Shown here piece by piece: positions 17,101 to 25,789 of a stretch of 64,000 nt of DNA. The stretch's first letter is position 1; each line of letters opens with the position of its first letter. A model generated the notes under the pieces. That model was given only the letters and a program-made list of their open reading frames with translations. It was not told the DNA's origin and did not search any database. The position numbers and the translations under genes are program-made. Source of the stretch: Paradesertivirga superstes (GTDB lineage: Bacteria > Bacteroidota > Bacteroidia > Sphingobacteriales > Sphingobacteriaceae); the NCBI RefSeq assembly GCF_037622515.1, contig NZ_JBBJCN010000006.1, positions 91,815-155,814 of the forward strand. Direction: 5' to 3'.

Positions 17101-17364
17101 TTAAATGCGCCCCGAAGCTCTTAATATTCCGATGACACCAACAATTACCCAGAATGTGTTCAGCAGAATATAAGCGGGGTCTTTCCTTAATAGAGCGCAC
17201 CATGATAATAACAGCGCATCTGCAGTGTTAAAAATCCATACAAAAAGAAAGGGACTGGCCGGGCCCAGCCAGCTGACCAGCGTAAAACTGATAATTCGCA
17301 TAATCACTCCAATCATTTCAAAATACCTGAGATTTTTGAAAATGAAAAGATTGATATTATTCAT
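17101..17364 (-). CDS. Small integral membrane protein
   Basis: An 87-residue protein with three hydrophobic segments and conserved-looking sequence 'SWLGPASPFLFVWIFNTAD', 'LLLSWCALLRKDPAYILLN' and 'VIVGVIGILRA'. The D-A-Y-x-L-x-N-x-F-W pattern is shared by a group of short bacterial membrane proteins with PQ-loop-like or CBU_0592-like character. Role unknown. An internal ATG (MIGVIM...) could also serve as start. It lies 50 bases after the TSUP gene in the same direction, so it may be the last gene of that operon. Confidence 0.6.
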   Translation of the reverse strand: MNNINLFIFKNLRYFEMIGVIMRIISFTLVSWLGPASPFLFVWIFNTADALLLSWCALLRKDPAYILLNTFWVIVGVIGILRASGRI

Positions 17365-17414
17365 TCAGCAATAATGCTAAAATTTTCCAAATATTAAAAT
17401 CAAGACCAATGAGT

Positions 17415-18311
17415 TTAAAATAATTTTACCAGCGTTCTTAAGCTAAGAAAAATCAATACTACTCCTACTAAAACCGTCATGGGCTTCCTTGGTATCTTAT
17501 TTACAAAATAGGCCCCGAATGGCGCAGCAATTACCCCTCCTATGATTAAGCCCAAAATTACCGGCCATCCACTTATTCCGTCAAAGAGAATAAAGGTTAT
17601 TCCACTGGCAAATGCAATTGCAAATTCCGCGGTATTTACAGAACCAATTGTATAACGCGGATCCCTTCCTTTTCCCATTAGCGTTGACGTAACAATTGGT
17701 CCCCAACCTCCTCCGCCAATAGAGTCCATAAAGCCCCCGAATATCGCTAAGACACCAAGGCGTTTGGTTTTTTTCTTCTGAATATTTCTGCGTAAGCCCT
17801 TGATAATAATAAGGACAGCTAAAATTATCATATACCCTGCGATATACGGTTTTATCACATCTCCATCTATCACATCGGCCAATAAATAAGCGCCTGCAAT
17901 TGAACCGGCAACGCCGGGAATAACAAGATTCAAAACAAGTTTTTTATTGATGTTTTTGAACCGGTAATGAGATATAGCTGATGCTCCTGTTGTAAACATT
18001 TCAGCTACGTGAACTCCCATGCTGCTTGTAGCCGGGTTTACTCCGAATGAAAGCAGGAAAGTGGTAGATGTGGCACCATAACCCATGCCCAAGGTACCGT
18101 CAACCAGCTGGGCAAATACGCCAATGAGTAAAAATATTAAGAAATCAGAATTTAAACCCTTTTTAATATTACCAATTGAAAAGCTATCGTGATAATTGAA
18201 AACCAAAATCAACATCAGGGAAACCAATAATACTATTGGGACAATATACCATAGATTGAATTTTGCGCGTCCCTTTATAGCTTGAACCCGTTCCAGATTT
18301 TCTGTAGTCAT
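17415..18311 (-). CDS. TSUP family permease (TauE/SafE-type sulfite/sulfonate exporter)
   Basis: A 298-residue membrane protein with about eight helices and the TSUP glycine motifs 'VDGTLGMGYGATSTTFLLSFG' region and 'FGGFMDSIGGGGWGPIV', repeated as family proteins require. It probably exports sulfite, thiosulfate or an organosulfonate, or moves another small anion; context does not choose. The stop of the DUF2490 gene is 4 bases upstream, so the two are cotranscribed on the minus strand. Length is normal. Confidence 0.9.
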   Translation of the reverse strand: MTTENLERVQAIKGRAKFNLWYIVPIVLLVSLMLILVFNYHDSFSIGNIKKGLNSDFLIFLLIGVFAQLVDGTLGMGYGATSTTFLLSFGVNPATSSMGVHVAEMFTTGASAISHYRFKNINKKLVLNLVIPGVAGSIAGAYLLADVIDGDVIKPYIAGYMIILAVLIIIKGLRRNIQKKKTKRLGVLAIFGGFMDSIGGGGWGPIVTSTLMGKGRDPRYTIGSVNTAEFAIAFASGITFILFDGISGWPVILGLIIGGVIAAPFGAYFVNKIPRKPMTVLVGVVLIFLSLRTLVKLF

Positions 18312-18315
18312 TTTC

Positions 18316-19059
18316 TTAAATTTTTATTTTTTGATATGCTGCGAAGCGTATAATGTTACGATTGAAATAGTCGTCGGCCGGACGTTTCTGAAACCAGTTC
18401 AGATATCCCACATCAAATGTCAGATTAGGTTTTGCATCCACACTTACTCCGGCGTAGATTCGGTTTTGGTCAAAAATATTTCTATTTGTCTTACTTTTTG
18501 AGGTTAGATGAATCTCATCGCCCGCTTTAAGCTTAAAGGCCCTTTTATCATCTATCTTCCAGACAGGAATGGTTGCCTGAAGATTATAGCGGAATCTGAA
18601 ATTTCCAAAATCATATCCATCTGCTAATTCTGTCCTTGTGGTATTGGTATTATGGTAAAATCTTGCCTCCGTTCTATATCGGTGATCGAGCGTGAGTACT
18701 TTAAATTTTTGTTTATACGCAACCTCAACATGAGGCCTTAGTTCGGGCACGGTGAGTTTGGATGTTGAGTTGGGATCGTTCGGATTTTGAAGAAAAGCAC
18801 AAAAGCCCGTAGAGACCTCCAGGCCGCTGCTTCCTAAAGTCCTGTGTATATGGCTTCTGACAAGAAACTGATGCTGGGCTACCGGATCTATAAAATGCCG
18901 CTCCTGTATTTCAGTTTGCAAATACCACTTTTCATTGAATTGTAATGTAAGAAAATAACCATACCAGACTAGCTTCTGGTGGGTGACACTTCTTTGTGAT
19001 TTAGCGCCCGAACTCAGAAAAAACAGTACTATTAATATCGTTATTTTTTTTGCAGTCAT
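18316..19059 (-). CDS. DUF2490 family outer-membrane protein
   Basis: A 247-residue protein from the ATG at 19059, chosen because it gives a clean signal peptide (MTAKKITILIVLFFLSSGAKS) whereas the ATG at 19113 adds a stray hydrophobic leader. The body is a beta-barrel type DUF2490: 'LQFNEKWYLQTEIQERHF', 'LDHRYRTEARFY', 'FRFRYNLQATIPV', and a final 'FDVGYLNWFQKR' strand. Function unknown; family proteins are predicted outer-membrane barrels of Bacteroidota. Pairing with a TSUP exporter 4 bases downstream hints at a shared export route for an anion. Confidence 0.85.
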   Translation of the reverse strand: MTAKKITILIVLFFLSSGAKSQRSVTHQKLVWYGYFLTLQFNEKWYLQTEIQERHFIDPVAQHQFLVRSHIHRTLGSSGLEVSTGFCAFLQNPNDPNSTSKLTVPELRPHVEVAYKQKFKVLTLDHRYRTEARFYHNTNTTRTELADGYDFGNFRFRYNLQATIPVWKIDDKRAFKLKAGDEIHLTSKSKTNRNIFDQNRIYAGVSVDAKPNLTFDVGYLNWFQKRPADDYFNRNIIRFAAYQKIKI

Positions 19060-19289
19060 TCTGTTTCGAAGAATCAAGGTCACAAATATAGGGAAAACTA
19101 CTAAGTCTACCATACTTATAGACTTCTTATTTAAAGATAATTAGATGGTTACCATTCACCGGCCGAAACCCTTCATTTACCTGTTAATTCATCCAGCCTG
19201 CCTAAATCATATTTTCTATATTGCATTTCCTTCCTAATTTGAATCAACAATCGGAAAAAACAAGAAAAATATCCCTTGTCAAACCAATC

Positions 19290-19649
19290 ATGGATCAGAA
19301 CCCACTCTACAATTTAAAGGGAATAACACCCGATGAATATTCATTTGTTAAACAATTAATAACAGGTATGACCGACCAGCAGGCTCAGCAATTTGCAATG
19401 TTTTACTCGGGAAAGCGACAAAGTCCAGGCGATTTTCTTCTTTTCACTTTAATAGGATTAGTGCTTCTGGCCGGATTGCAACGTTTTATAATCGGCCAAT
19501 ATGGGATGGGAATTCTATATTTTTTTACCGGTGGATTATGCTTTATAGGAACAATTGTTGACGCTATAAATCACAAAAGCCTTGCAACAGAGTATAATCA
19601 AAAAATAGCATTGGAATGCGCTCAGCTGGTGAAAATACAGATGATCTAA
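19290..19649 (+). CDS. TM2 domain protein
   Basis: A 119-residue protein from ATG 19290. The N-terminal half is soluble and acidic ('ITPDEYSFVKQLITGMTDQQ'). The C-terminal half has two membrane helices arranged as a TM2 domain with 'GLQRFIIGQYGMGILYFFTGG' and 'GTIVDAINH'; the D(A)FxxG-type turn is replaced by a 'RFIIGQYGMG' variant, as usual in Bacteroidota. Role unknown; TM2 proteins are often small envelope proteins. It precedes the sigma factor by 170 bases. Confidence 0.8.
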   Translation: MDQNPLYNLKGITPDEYSFVKQLITGMTDQQAQQFAMFYSGKRQSPGDFLLFTLIGLVLLAGLQRFIIGQYGMGILYFFTGGLCFIGTIVDAINHKSLATEYNQKIALECAQLVKIQMI

Positions 19650-19819
19650 GTTTATATTTCTACCAATGGCGTTTTTACAACAGAGGGGTCTGGTTCGATA
19701 AGAAAGACTTTTCCGCCAGAGCCTTCCCATTTCCCCTTCTCCTCCTTTATATTACAATTATTTCACGAACTTGTAATTTTCCTTCATTACCTGCGACTAA
19801 CTCTTCAAATTACAATAAG

Positions 19820-20320
19820 ATGGAAAAAGCATTTATCGAAATGATAAATAAGCATCGCGGAATCTTGTACAAGGTTTCCAATTTGTATTGCCACCAGGAA
19901 GAGGATAAAAAAGATCTTTTCCAGGAAATGGTGCTGCAGCTCTGGAGATCGTATGCAAATTTCAGGAACGAATCGCAAAGTTCTACCTGGATGTACCGCG
20001 TAGCACTTAACACAGCCATTTCTAATTTCCGTAAAGAACGCAGAAAACCTGAGCGAAGGTCGATTTTAGAAACAGATTTTGAAATCCCTGATTTTAGTGA
20101 TTCTGCCGAAAAAAACGAAAATCTGAACATGCTTAAACTGGCCATTGATCAGCTTACACAAATAGAAAAAGCGATTATCCTGCTTTACCTCGAAGAGAAA
20201 AGCTATGACGAAATCTCAGAAATAATCGGCATTAGCAAAAACAATGCTGGTGTAAAGATTAACAGGATTAAAATCAAATTGGAGAAAATTATTAAAGAGA
20301 GAAATCATGAATATAGATGA
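19820..20320 (+). CDS. ECF RNA polymerase sigma factor (sigma-70 family)
   Basis: A 166-residue sigma factor from ATG 19820; the upstream extension to 19616 is out of character and overlaps the TM2 gene. Region 2 covers residues 8-80 ('CHQEEDKKDLFQEMVLQLWRS', 'SSTWMYRVALNTAISNFRK') and region 4 residues 110-160 ('AIDQLTQIEKAIILLYLEE', 'SYDEISEIIGISKNNAGVKI'). It directs RNA polymerase to a small regulon. The next gene overlaps by 14 bases and encodes a membrane protein, the usual position of an anti-sigma partner. Confidence 0.92.
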   Translation: MEKAFIEMINKHRGILYKVSNLYCHQEEDKKDLFQEMVLQLWRSYANFRNESQSSTWMYRVALNTAISNFRKERRKPERRSILETDFEIPDFSDSAEKNENLNMLKLAIDQLTQIEKAIILLYLEEKSYDEISEIIGISKNNAGVKINRIKIKLEKIIKERNHEYR

Positions 20321-20960
20321 AATAAAAACCGCCTGGAAAGCTTACGGTACCCGGCTGCAATTAACCCATGAACTGAGCGACAAATTAATAATCAGTATGA
20401 TTAAAGAAAAATCGCACTCCCGCCTGACTAAAGTTAAAAGGCACTATTTGATAGGCCTGTTTTACATGCTGACACTCCTTGGATTTGGTGTAGCGGTGCT
20501 TATTGGCAATCCGTTCGACTATACATACACTTTAGAGTATTTACCCATCGCTTTATACTGTATCTGTTTAAGCATCCTCATTGTAGTTATGATTAATACC
20601 AACTACAAACTGCAACGGGTAGAAATTAATCATAACAATCTCGAAACCTCATTAAATCGAATAGCGGGCATCTTTGAGAAATATCAAAAACCAGGAAGAT
20701 TTTTAGGTATAACCCTGAAATTAATTCTAGGTTCCACCATCTTGTTTCCATTATCCTTTTTACCAAGGAAGATAGACCGGCTGGGATTGTGGGGAGGTTT
20801 TGCAGAGACACTAATACCCATTATAATCGCAGCAACAATGATATACATCGCCTTTAAACTTGGCGCGTTTAAAGAACGGAACGGCAAAAAATTCGAAGAA
20901 TATAATCAGGAACTGAAGGAATTAAGGGGGCTTTCGGAGGAACTGGGAAGGGATCTTTAA
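20307..20960 (+). CDS. Membrane protein, putative anti-sigma partner
   Basis: A 217-residue protein that overlaps the sigma gene by 14 bases, so the two are translated together. The first 45 residues are soluble ('MNIDEIKTAWKAYGTRLQL'), followed by two helices (about 47-65 and 75-95), a soluble loop, and two more helices (about 130-150 and 160-180), then a charged tail with 'EEYNQELKELRGL'. No zinc-binding anti-sigma motif (HxxxCxxC) or FecR domain is present. An anti-sigma role is inferred from position only; this type of small membrane protein after an ECF gene is common in Bacteroidota. Confidence 0.6.
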   Translation: MNIDEIKTAWKAYGTRLQLTHELSDKLIISMIKEKSHSRLTKVKRHYLIGLFYMLTLLGFGVAVLIGNPFDYTYTLEYLPIALYCICLSILIVVMINTNYKLQRVEINHNNLETSLNRIAGIFEKYQKPGRFLGITLKLILGSTILFPLSFLPRKIDRLGLWGGFAETLIPIIIAATMIYIAFKLGAFKERNGKKFEEYNQELKELRGLSEELGRDL

Positions 20961-20989
20961 ACCAGGCCGGCTTATTAAACTTATTTAGC

Positions 20990-21023
20990 AAGGGCCTCCA
21001 TCGATCAATGGAGTCCCTTATTA
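20990..21023 (+). terminator. Terminator after the sigma-partner operon
   Basis: AAGGGCCTCCAT/ATGGAGTCCCTT stem with one mismatch and a 6-base loop, followed by TATTATT, 30 bases past the stop. It also lies just before the convergent flavin-reductase gene. Confidence 0.75.
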
Positions 21024-21047
21024 TTCTGAATCACCTCACGGATTAAC

Positions 21048-21719
21048 TTAAAATGCCTCTTTAACAATTAAATTTTCGCCCACCTGCAAATTGGTCAGGT
21101 ATTTCTCTACTGCGTCCATCATAGGAGGCGGACCGCATATGTAAAATATTTTATTCAGGTCACCACTGTTTTCCTTGATAAAATCCTGTGTCAAATAACC
21201 AAAGGCAAATCCATCAATCTTTTCATCCGATAAAATATTAACGAAATTCTCGCCTAACAATTCTCTGAATTCCTGTTCAAGAATGATGTCGGCTTTGGTT
21301 TTATTGGCAAAGATGAGCTTGTTATTCCCTATTTCATTTTTTGATTTAAGATGTCTAAAAATCGAAATAAACGGAGTTACGCCGGCACCACCTGCAATAA
21401 ATACCCCTTCTCCTTTGTAATTGATAGTGCCAAACACGTCATGCAAAATCAATTCATCATTTGTTTTCAAATGAAGCAATTCATTTGTTACACCTTTATG
21501 CGAGGGGTAGGTCTTGATGGTAAATTCCAGATAATCATTCTCCGGAAGGCAGGTAAACGTAAAAGGCCTTTTTTCATTTTGCCAGCCTTCTTTGTTTATG
21601 GAAAGCTCGGTAGCCTGTCCAGGAAGAAAATGAAATTCCTGAGGTTTTTCAGCCACGATTCGCACTACATCATGGGTGACGTGCTGAATATCTTTAATTT
21701 TTACAATATGATTTGACAT
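21048..21719 (-). CDS. FAD/NAD(P)-binding flavodoxin-reductase-type oxidoreductase
   Basis: A 223-residue ferredoxin reductase-like protein. The N-terminal beta-barrel binds FAD ('FLPGQATELSI', 'KRPFTFTC' as the RxYS/T motif); the C-terminal half binds NAD(P)H ('GVFIAGGAGVTPFISIFR', 'FYICGPPPMMDAV'). No 2Fe-2S domain is attached, so it would pass electrons to a separate protein. Start at ATG 21719 is preferred over 21743. It lies 41 bases after the MFS gene in the same direction. Confidence 0.87.
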   Translation of the reverse strand: MSNHIVKIKDIQHVTHDVVRIVAEKPQEFHFLPGQATELSINKEGWQNEKRPFTFTCLPENDYLEFTIKTYPSHKGVTNELLHLKTNDELILHDVFGTINYKGEGVFIAGGAGVTPFISIFRHLKSKNEIGNNKLIFANKTKADIILEQEFRELLGENFVNILSDEKIDGFAFGYLTQDFIKENSGDLNKIFYICGPPPMMDAVEKYLTNLQVGENLIVKEAF

Positions 21720-21760
21720 GACGATAATACTTTTAATAAACACTTCAGGAAATTAAAAAT

Positions 21761-22984
21761 TTATATACTGCGTACTTCCTTATTTTTAATTAAGGCAATA
21801 AGTCCCAGTACAGGCCCCACCGCAAGTAGCATATAAGTATACTGATTATTTATAATTTTTGACAACTGACTTATTAGCTGAATACTGATAATTGTAATTG
21901 AAAATCCGATACAATTCACAATAGTGAGTGAAGTTCCTCGTATTTCTTCGGGGGCATTCTGTGCGATTAATGTTGAGAATAATGGAGAGTCGGCAATAAC
22001 TACCAGTCCCCAAAAAAACAGAAAAATAATCAGCGCCGAAATGGAACTGCTGAGCAAGAAAAGCGGTGAAAGCAAACAACACAAGCAAGATAATAACAAG
22101 GAAATGGCAGCTATTTTCTTTGCCCCGATGTATTGAGAAAGTAAACCGCTAAAAACACAAGCAAGCCCGCCGGAAGCAATGATGAGAAATGATAAAAAAG
22201 AAATATCCAGTTCTACCTTGTTATGTTTATTAAAGGAAGACAGTATTACCGGTACAAAGGCCCAAAACGCGTACAGTTCCCACATGTGTCCGAAATATCC
22301 GATAGAAGCAGCTCTGAAATTTTTATTCCTGAATCCTGAAAGGCATGCTGTAAGATTAAACTTTTGCATCGGTTTACGATAGGGCCCATTGGGAACAAAT
22401 AACAGTATAATAAATCCTCCTGATACCGACAGAGCAGAAGTGAAAAAGATAACATTTTGCCAATGGAGTTGGGCCGTGATGCTTTTTATCAGATGAGGGA
22501 AAGCCGTTCCAATAACTAAGGCACCAACTAAAAAACCCAGTGACTTTCCCAAACCTTTCAGGTAATAGTCAGAAGCGATCTTCATTCCCACAGGATAAAT
22601 TCCTGCAAGAAAAAAGCCAGTTAAAAACCTGAACAAAAGCAATTCGATCGGGCTGTTGCCTTCGAGACTTATGCCCAAATTAAACAGGCCGGCAACAATT
22701 GAACTTATGAAGAAAACCAAGGAGGGAGAAAAACGGTCTGAAATAGTTAACACTGCAAAGCTTAATGTTCCCGCAACAAAACCAAATTGTACGGCACTGG
22801 TCAAATGCGCCAGAAAGCCCGGGTCGAGGTGAAACTTGCTAATGATGTCGGGCATAATTGCGTTTCCTGCAAACCATAAGGAAGTGCAAAAAAATTGTGA
22901 GATAACTATGAACGGCAAAACCCACTTCATGGTAAGAGGAATTGAGCTGTGAGACTCTAAGTTTTGGAGAGGCAGGCTTTTCAT
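21761..22984 (-). CDS. MFS transporter
   Basis: A 407-residue protein with twelve predicted helices. The MFS loop signature between helices 2 and 3 reads 'LTISDRFSPSLVF', and 'GFFLAGIYPVGMKIASDYY' marks helix 4-5. It resembles nitrate/cyanate-type or general small-solute MFS carriers. Its start is 17 bases after the stop of the dipeptide epimerase gene, so the pair is an operon; a role in dipeptide or cell-wall peptide uptake is inference from that position. Confidence 0.85.
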   Translation of the reverse strand: MKSLPLQNLESHSSIPLTMKWVLPFIVISQFFCTSLWFAGNAIMPDIISKFHLDPGFLAHLTSAVQFGFVAGTLSFAVLTISDRFSPSLVFFISSIVAGLFNLGISLEGNSPIELLLFRFLTGFFLAGIYPVGMKIASDYYLKGLGKSLGFLVGALVIGTAFPHLIKSITAQLHWQNVIFFTSALSVSGGFIILLFVPNGPYRKPMQKFNLTACLSGFRNKNFRAASIGYFGHMWELYAFWAFVPVILSSFNKHNKVELDISFLSFLIIASGGLACVFSGLLSQYIGAKKIAAISLLLSCLCCLLSPLFLLSSSISALIIFLFFWGLVVIADSPLFSTLIAQNAPEEIRGTSLTIVNCIGFSITIISIQLISQLSKIINNQYTYMLLAVGPVLGLIALIKNKEVRSI

Positions 22985-23001
22985 AAATGTCAGAATTATA
23001 C

Positions 23002-24018
23002 CTATTTAAAATCAGTCACTCCCAGACCTGCCGTTTCTCCTAACACCCATTTTCCATTCTCAAATTCCGGCATCTCAAAGGGATTATTAGTCGTTAAAAA
23101 CGGACCGTCAATATCTGCCCAGTCGCAAAGCGGGGCCAGGGACGCTGCGGCTAAAGTAGCAACACTGGTTTCACTCATGCAACCGATCAACACTTTCATA
23201 TTAAGTTCACGTGCCTTCTTAATCATCAGCCAGGCCTCATGCATCCCTCCGCTTTTCATAAGCTTTACATTTATCCCGTGATAGGCCTCTTTAACAGCGG
23301 TAAGGTCGGCCAGGCGCTGGACAGCTTCATCAGCTATAATTGGAATCGGACTCCTCTCGGTTAACCAGGCATTGGAGCCAAAATCGCTTTTCGACATTGG
23401 TTGTTCAATCAGTTCAACACCCATTTCCTCCAGCCAGTAAATTAAATCCAGTGCCTTTTCTTTATCGGTCCAGCCCTGGTTGGCATCAACATATAAAGGC
23501 TTGCTGCTTATAGTCCGGATAGTTTTTATCAGTTTTTTATCTTCATCCGACCCCAGCTTTACTTTTAAAACCCTTGCTGATTCTGCCTCCATCACCTTTT
23601 TTATAATAACCTCCTGGCTGTCTATACCAATTGTTACAGATGTTAAAGGCATTTTATCAGGATCGGAGCCAAAAAGCTTATAGCAGGGTTTATTCTCAAG
23701 CTTCCCTTCCAAATCGTGCAATGCAATATCAATAGCAGCTTTAATTGCGGGATTTCCCTGATCGACAGCATCTAAGTAATTGATCACCTCATCATAATTG
23801 AAAGGAGGCTTAAACCCATTTAAATCAACTTTGGATAAGAAGCATGAGGCAGAATCCAAGCTTTCACCCAGATATGGCACCATCGATGCTTCACCCAAAC
23901 CAACGAACCCTTCAAAGCTTATACTAACAAACATAATCGGGGTAAACCTCCGTGAATATCCAGAAATGCTGAAGGGATACTTAAGATTTAGTTCAAAGGG
24001 CTTTGAGGCAAGGATCAT
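23002..24018 (-). CDS. Dipeptide epimerase (enolase superfamily, L-Ala-D/L-Glu epimerase type)
   Basis: A 338-residue enzyme of the muconate-lactonizing subgroup. The catalytic pair of lysines is visible as 'LKVKLG' and 'NVKLMKSGG'; metal ligands are in 'YVDANQGW', 'LIEQPM' and 'IIADEAV'; the C-terminal 'CMSETS' and 'DIDGPFL' motif is typical of L-Ala-D/L-Glu epimerases, which recycle murein peptides. The ATG at 24018 is preferred to the in-frame TTG at 24027. Immediately followed by the MFS gene. Epimerase class is firm; the exact dipeptide is inferred. Confidence 0.88.
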   Translation of the reverse strand: MILASKPFELNLKYPFSISGYSRRFTPIMFVSISFEGFVGLGEASMVPYLGESLDSASCFLSKVDLNGFKPPFNYDEVINYLDAVDQGNPAIKAAIDIALHDLEGKLENKPCYKLFGSDPDKMPLTSVTIGIDSQEVIIKKVMEAESARVLKVKLGSDEDKKLIKTIRTISSKPLYVDANQGWTDKEKALDLIYWLEEMGVELIEQPMSKSDFGSNAWLTERSPIPIIADEAVQRLADLTAVKEAYHGINVKLMKSGGMHEAWLMIKKARELNMKVLIGCMSETSVATLAAASLAPLCDWADIDGPFLTTNNPFEMPEFENGKWVLGETAGLGVTDFK

Positions 24019-24087
24019 AAATTTCAAAATAGGGAAAATCTAAAGCACAATTTATAAAGTTAAATGTATTTTATTAAAGGCTTTATT

Positions 24088-24756
24088 ATGAAACGCCATA
24101 TTCAGATGATCGGTGTTGTATGTTTAGTCTGCTTTTTAGCAGGATGCAGCATTAATAAAAACAGGCCGCCGAGACGGGTAGTTCCCATCGCCCTTATTAT
24201 CGAATCAAATGAGCCTGACCTTAACATGATAAACTTTAACGTTTATGCTTATAAAGTACTGGACAGGCTGGAAGATTTTAATGACATTGACCTTAAACTT
24301 GTCGAGGATACTGATACTGCTAAAATCATTCTCAGCATATCAATAGACCGCTATTTGGTTTTTCCTCCGGAAACGAGAGTAAGCCGCAGAATATTCAGAA
24401 GAAATTTACAAACAGGTACCGATGTTAACGGCAGGCCCGTGTATCAAACCATAAGTGCTTCGGCAGATATTGTTCAATCAAGAAGAAGAACTTCTGCCTT
24501 GTTTAATACTAATCTCCGGATTAAAGGAAGTCCCGGGAAAAGCGTTAAACGAAGTTTTAGCAATAATTTAAATTTTGATCAGGTGTATGTAACAAATATT
24601 CAAGGTGATCCGAGGGCTGTTGATCCCTCAATTTACGGTGCAGCATTTCCTCCTATGGAACCCTTTGCAGAAGATATTTTAATGGCGCTGTCAAATCAGG
24701 AAATGCTCGACAGGCTATCCCGGGAAATCCGGTCTTACTACTCGAATAATTATTAA
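24088..24756 (+). CDS. Hypothetical lipoprotein
   Basis: A 222-residue protein from ATG 24088 with a lipobox: 'IGVVCLVCFLAGCSINKN', Cys near residue 19. The mature part begins 'PPRRVVPIALIIESNEPD', has a basic 'SRRIFRRNLQTG' segment, and ends 'LSREIRSYYSNNY'. The design recalls the periplasmic lipoproteins that bind nucleotides or peptidoglycan, but no family is recognised. It is divergent from the epimerase gene. Confidence 0.65.
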   Translation: MKRHIQMIGVVCLVCFLAGCSINKNRPPRRVVPIALIIESNEPDLNMINFNVYAYKVLDRLEDFNDIDLKLVEDTDTAKIILSISIDRYLVFPPETRVSRRIFRRNLQTGTDVNGRPVYQTISASADIVQSRRRTSALFNTNLRIKGSPGKSVKRSFSNNLNFDQVYVTNIQGDPRAVDPSIYGAAFPPMEPFAEDILMALSNQEMLDRLSREIRSYYSNNY

Positions 24757-24792
24757 ACCCGACTATTTTCCTGTAAAAACCCCCACTCTTTG

Positions 24793-24800
24793 TACCTTTG
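24793..24800 (+). promoter_or_regulatory. Bacteroidota -7 box TACCTTTG next to a start codon
   Basis: TACCTTTG matches the TAnnTTTG consensus recognised by Bacteroidota sigma-ABfr. The ATG at 24806 follows by only 5 bases, so the transcript would start at or near the start codon and be nearly leaderless. The -33 element is not clear. Confidence 0.5.
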
Positions 24801-24805
24801 CGCCA

Positions 24806-25789
24806 ATGAGTACAGCACTTTTCCGTCCGTTTGACAGATATGATTTTTCTGAGCAAGTTTGTTATTTAACCGGGCAGCCTGCTACCGAACAAACAAGCGT
24901 TTTTCCTGAATGGGTATTAAAGCAATTTGATCTGCATGAAAAACCCTTTAAAATGCTTGATGAACATATTGCTACTTACCAGGACATTACTATTCCAGTT
25001 TCTTTTGAAGCATTAACTGCCATTCGTTCTCTGGATAACGAAATTCAGGAAGCTTTTAATTCCGGGTATACCGCCGTTAAAGATCTGGAAGAAATAAAAC
25101 TCTTTCAATGGATTTCTAAACAGGTTTACGGCATCATTCACTGGGAAGTAAGAGCCGGGATGCGCCAGCAAAGAGCTATTGGCGAAGAATTTTCCTTTTC
25201 TCAGGCCATTGCCCATAAATTCAGCAATCTTCATATAATGCTTCAGTCATTAGTTCAAACAGTCGAATTTGAAGGTGACTCTCCATGGAGCATACAGGTA
25301 TTTCCTGTAAAAAATGATGAGGATACGTTTATCTACCGCGATGAAATAAACACACTTGTCTTCTCCTTGCGGATGAATGACTTTGGAATTATCGCAAGTT
25401 TGCAGGATAATGGAGAAAGCCTGAATTACCAGAAAGATATTTTAAAGAAAGTTGCGCATAAACAGCTTCATCCTATACAATTTGAAGAGTTATGTGCCCG
25501 GTTTTTTTATTCAGCTTACCTGTTTAACCGTCTTCCCGAATACACCATCGTAGCTACCGAAGAAGCAACCTATATAGAGGCTATGCCTCTTAGGATAAGC
25601 AGCAGGCCGGTTTATGATATCTGGCAAACAAAAACCTACGGGCAGGTTTTAGAAAACTTCTGGAAGCCCTGGGGATTCCTCCTTCTGGAAATTATTAAAA
25701 ACCCCGAAATGCCAATGAGTTTTCTGGAAGACAGCAAGGGTGATTTTATACCCGAAGAGAAAATACGCCTAAACTCTTTACTTAAGTAA
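24806..25789 (+). CDS. Conserved hypothetical protein
   Basis: A 327-residue soluble protein of unknown function. Its N-terminus has 'VCYLTGQPATEQTSVFPEWV', similar in spirit to the C-x-x-x-G...xPEW opening of some HNH proteins, yet no further Cys pair or HNH motif follows. Residues 100-230 are helical, with 'IIHWEVRAGMRQQRAIGEEF'. The C-terminus overlaps the convergent rhomboid gene by 8 bases. No catalytic motif could be named. It probably has its own near-leaderless promoter. Confidence 0.65.
   Translation: MSTALFRPFDRYDFSEQVCYLTGQPATEQTSVFPEWVLKQFDLHEKPFKMLDEHIATYQDITIPVSFEALTAIRSLDNEIQEAFNSGYTAVKDLEEIKLFQWISKQVYGIIHWEVRAGMRQQRAIGEEFSFSQAIAHKFSNLHIMLQSLVQTVEFEGDSPWSIQVFPVKNDEDTFIYRDEINTLVFSLRMNDFGIIASLQDNGESLNYQKDILKKVAHKQLHPIQFEELCARFFYSAYLFNRLPEYTIVATEEATYIEAMPLRISSRPVYDIWQTKTYGQVLENFWKPWGFLLLEIIKNPEMPMSFLEDSKGDFIPEEKIRLNSLLK

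Noticed and set aside
24806..25789. HNH nuclease call for the hypothetical protein, from its 'CYLTGQP...FPEW' start
   Set aside because: No second Cys pair, no HNH core and a mostly helical body; similarity too short.
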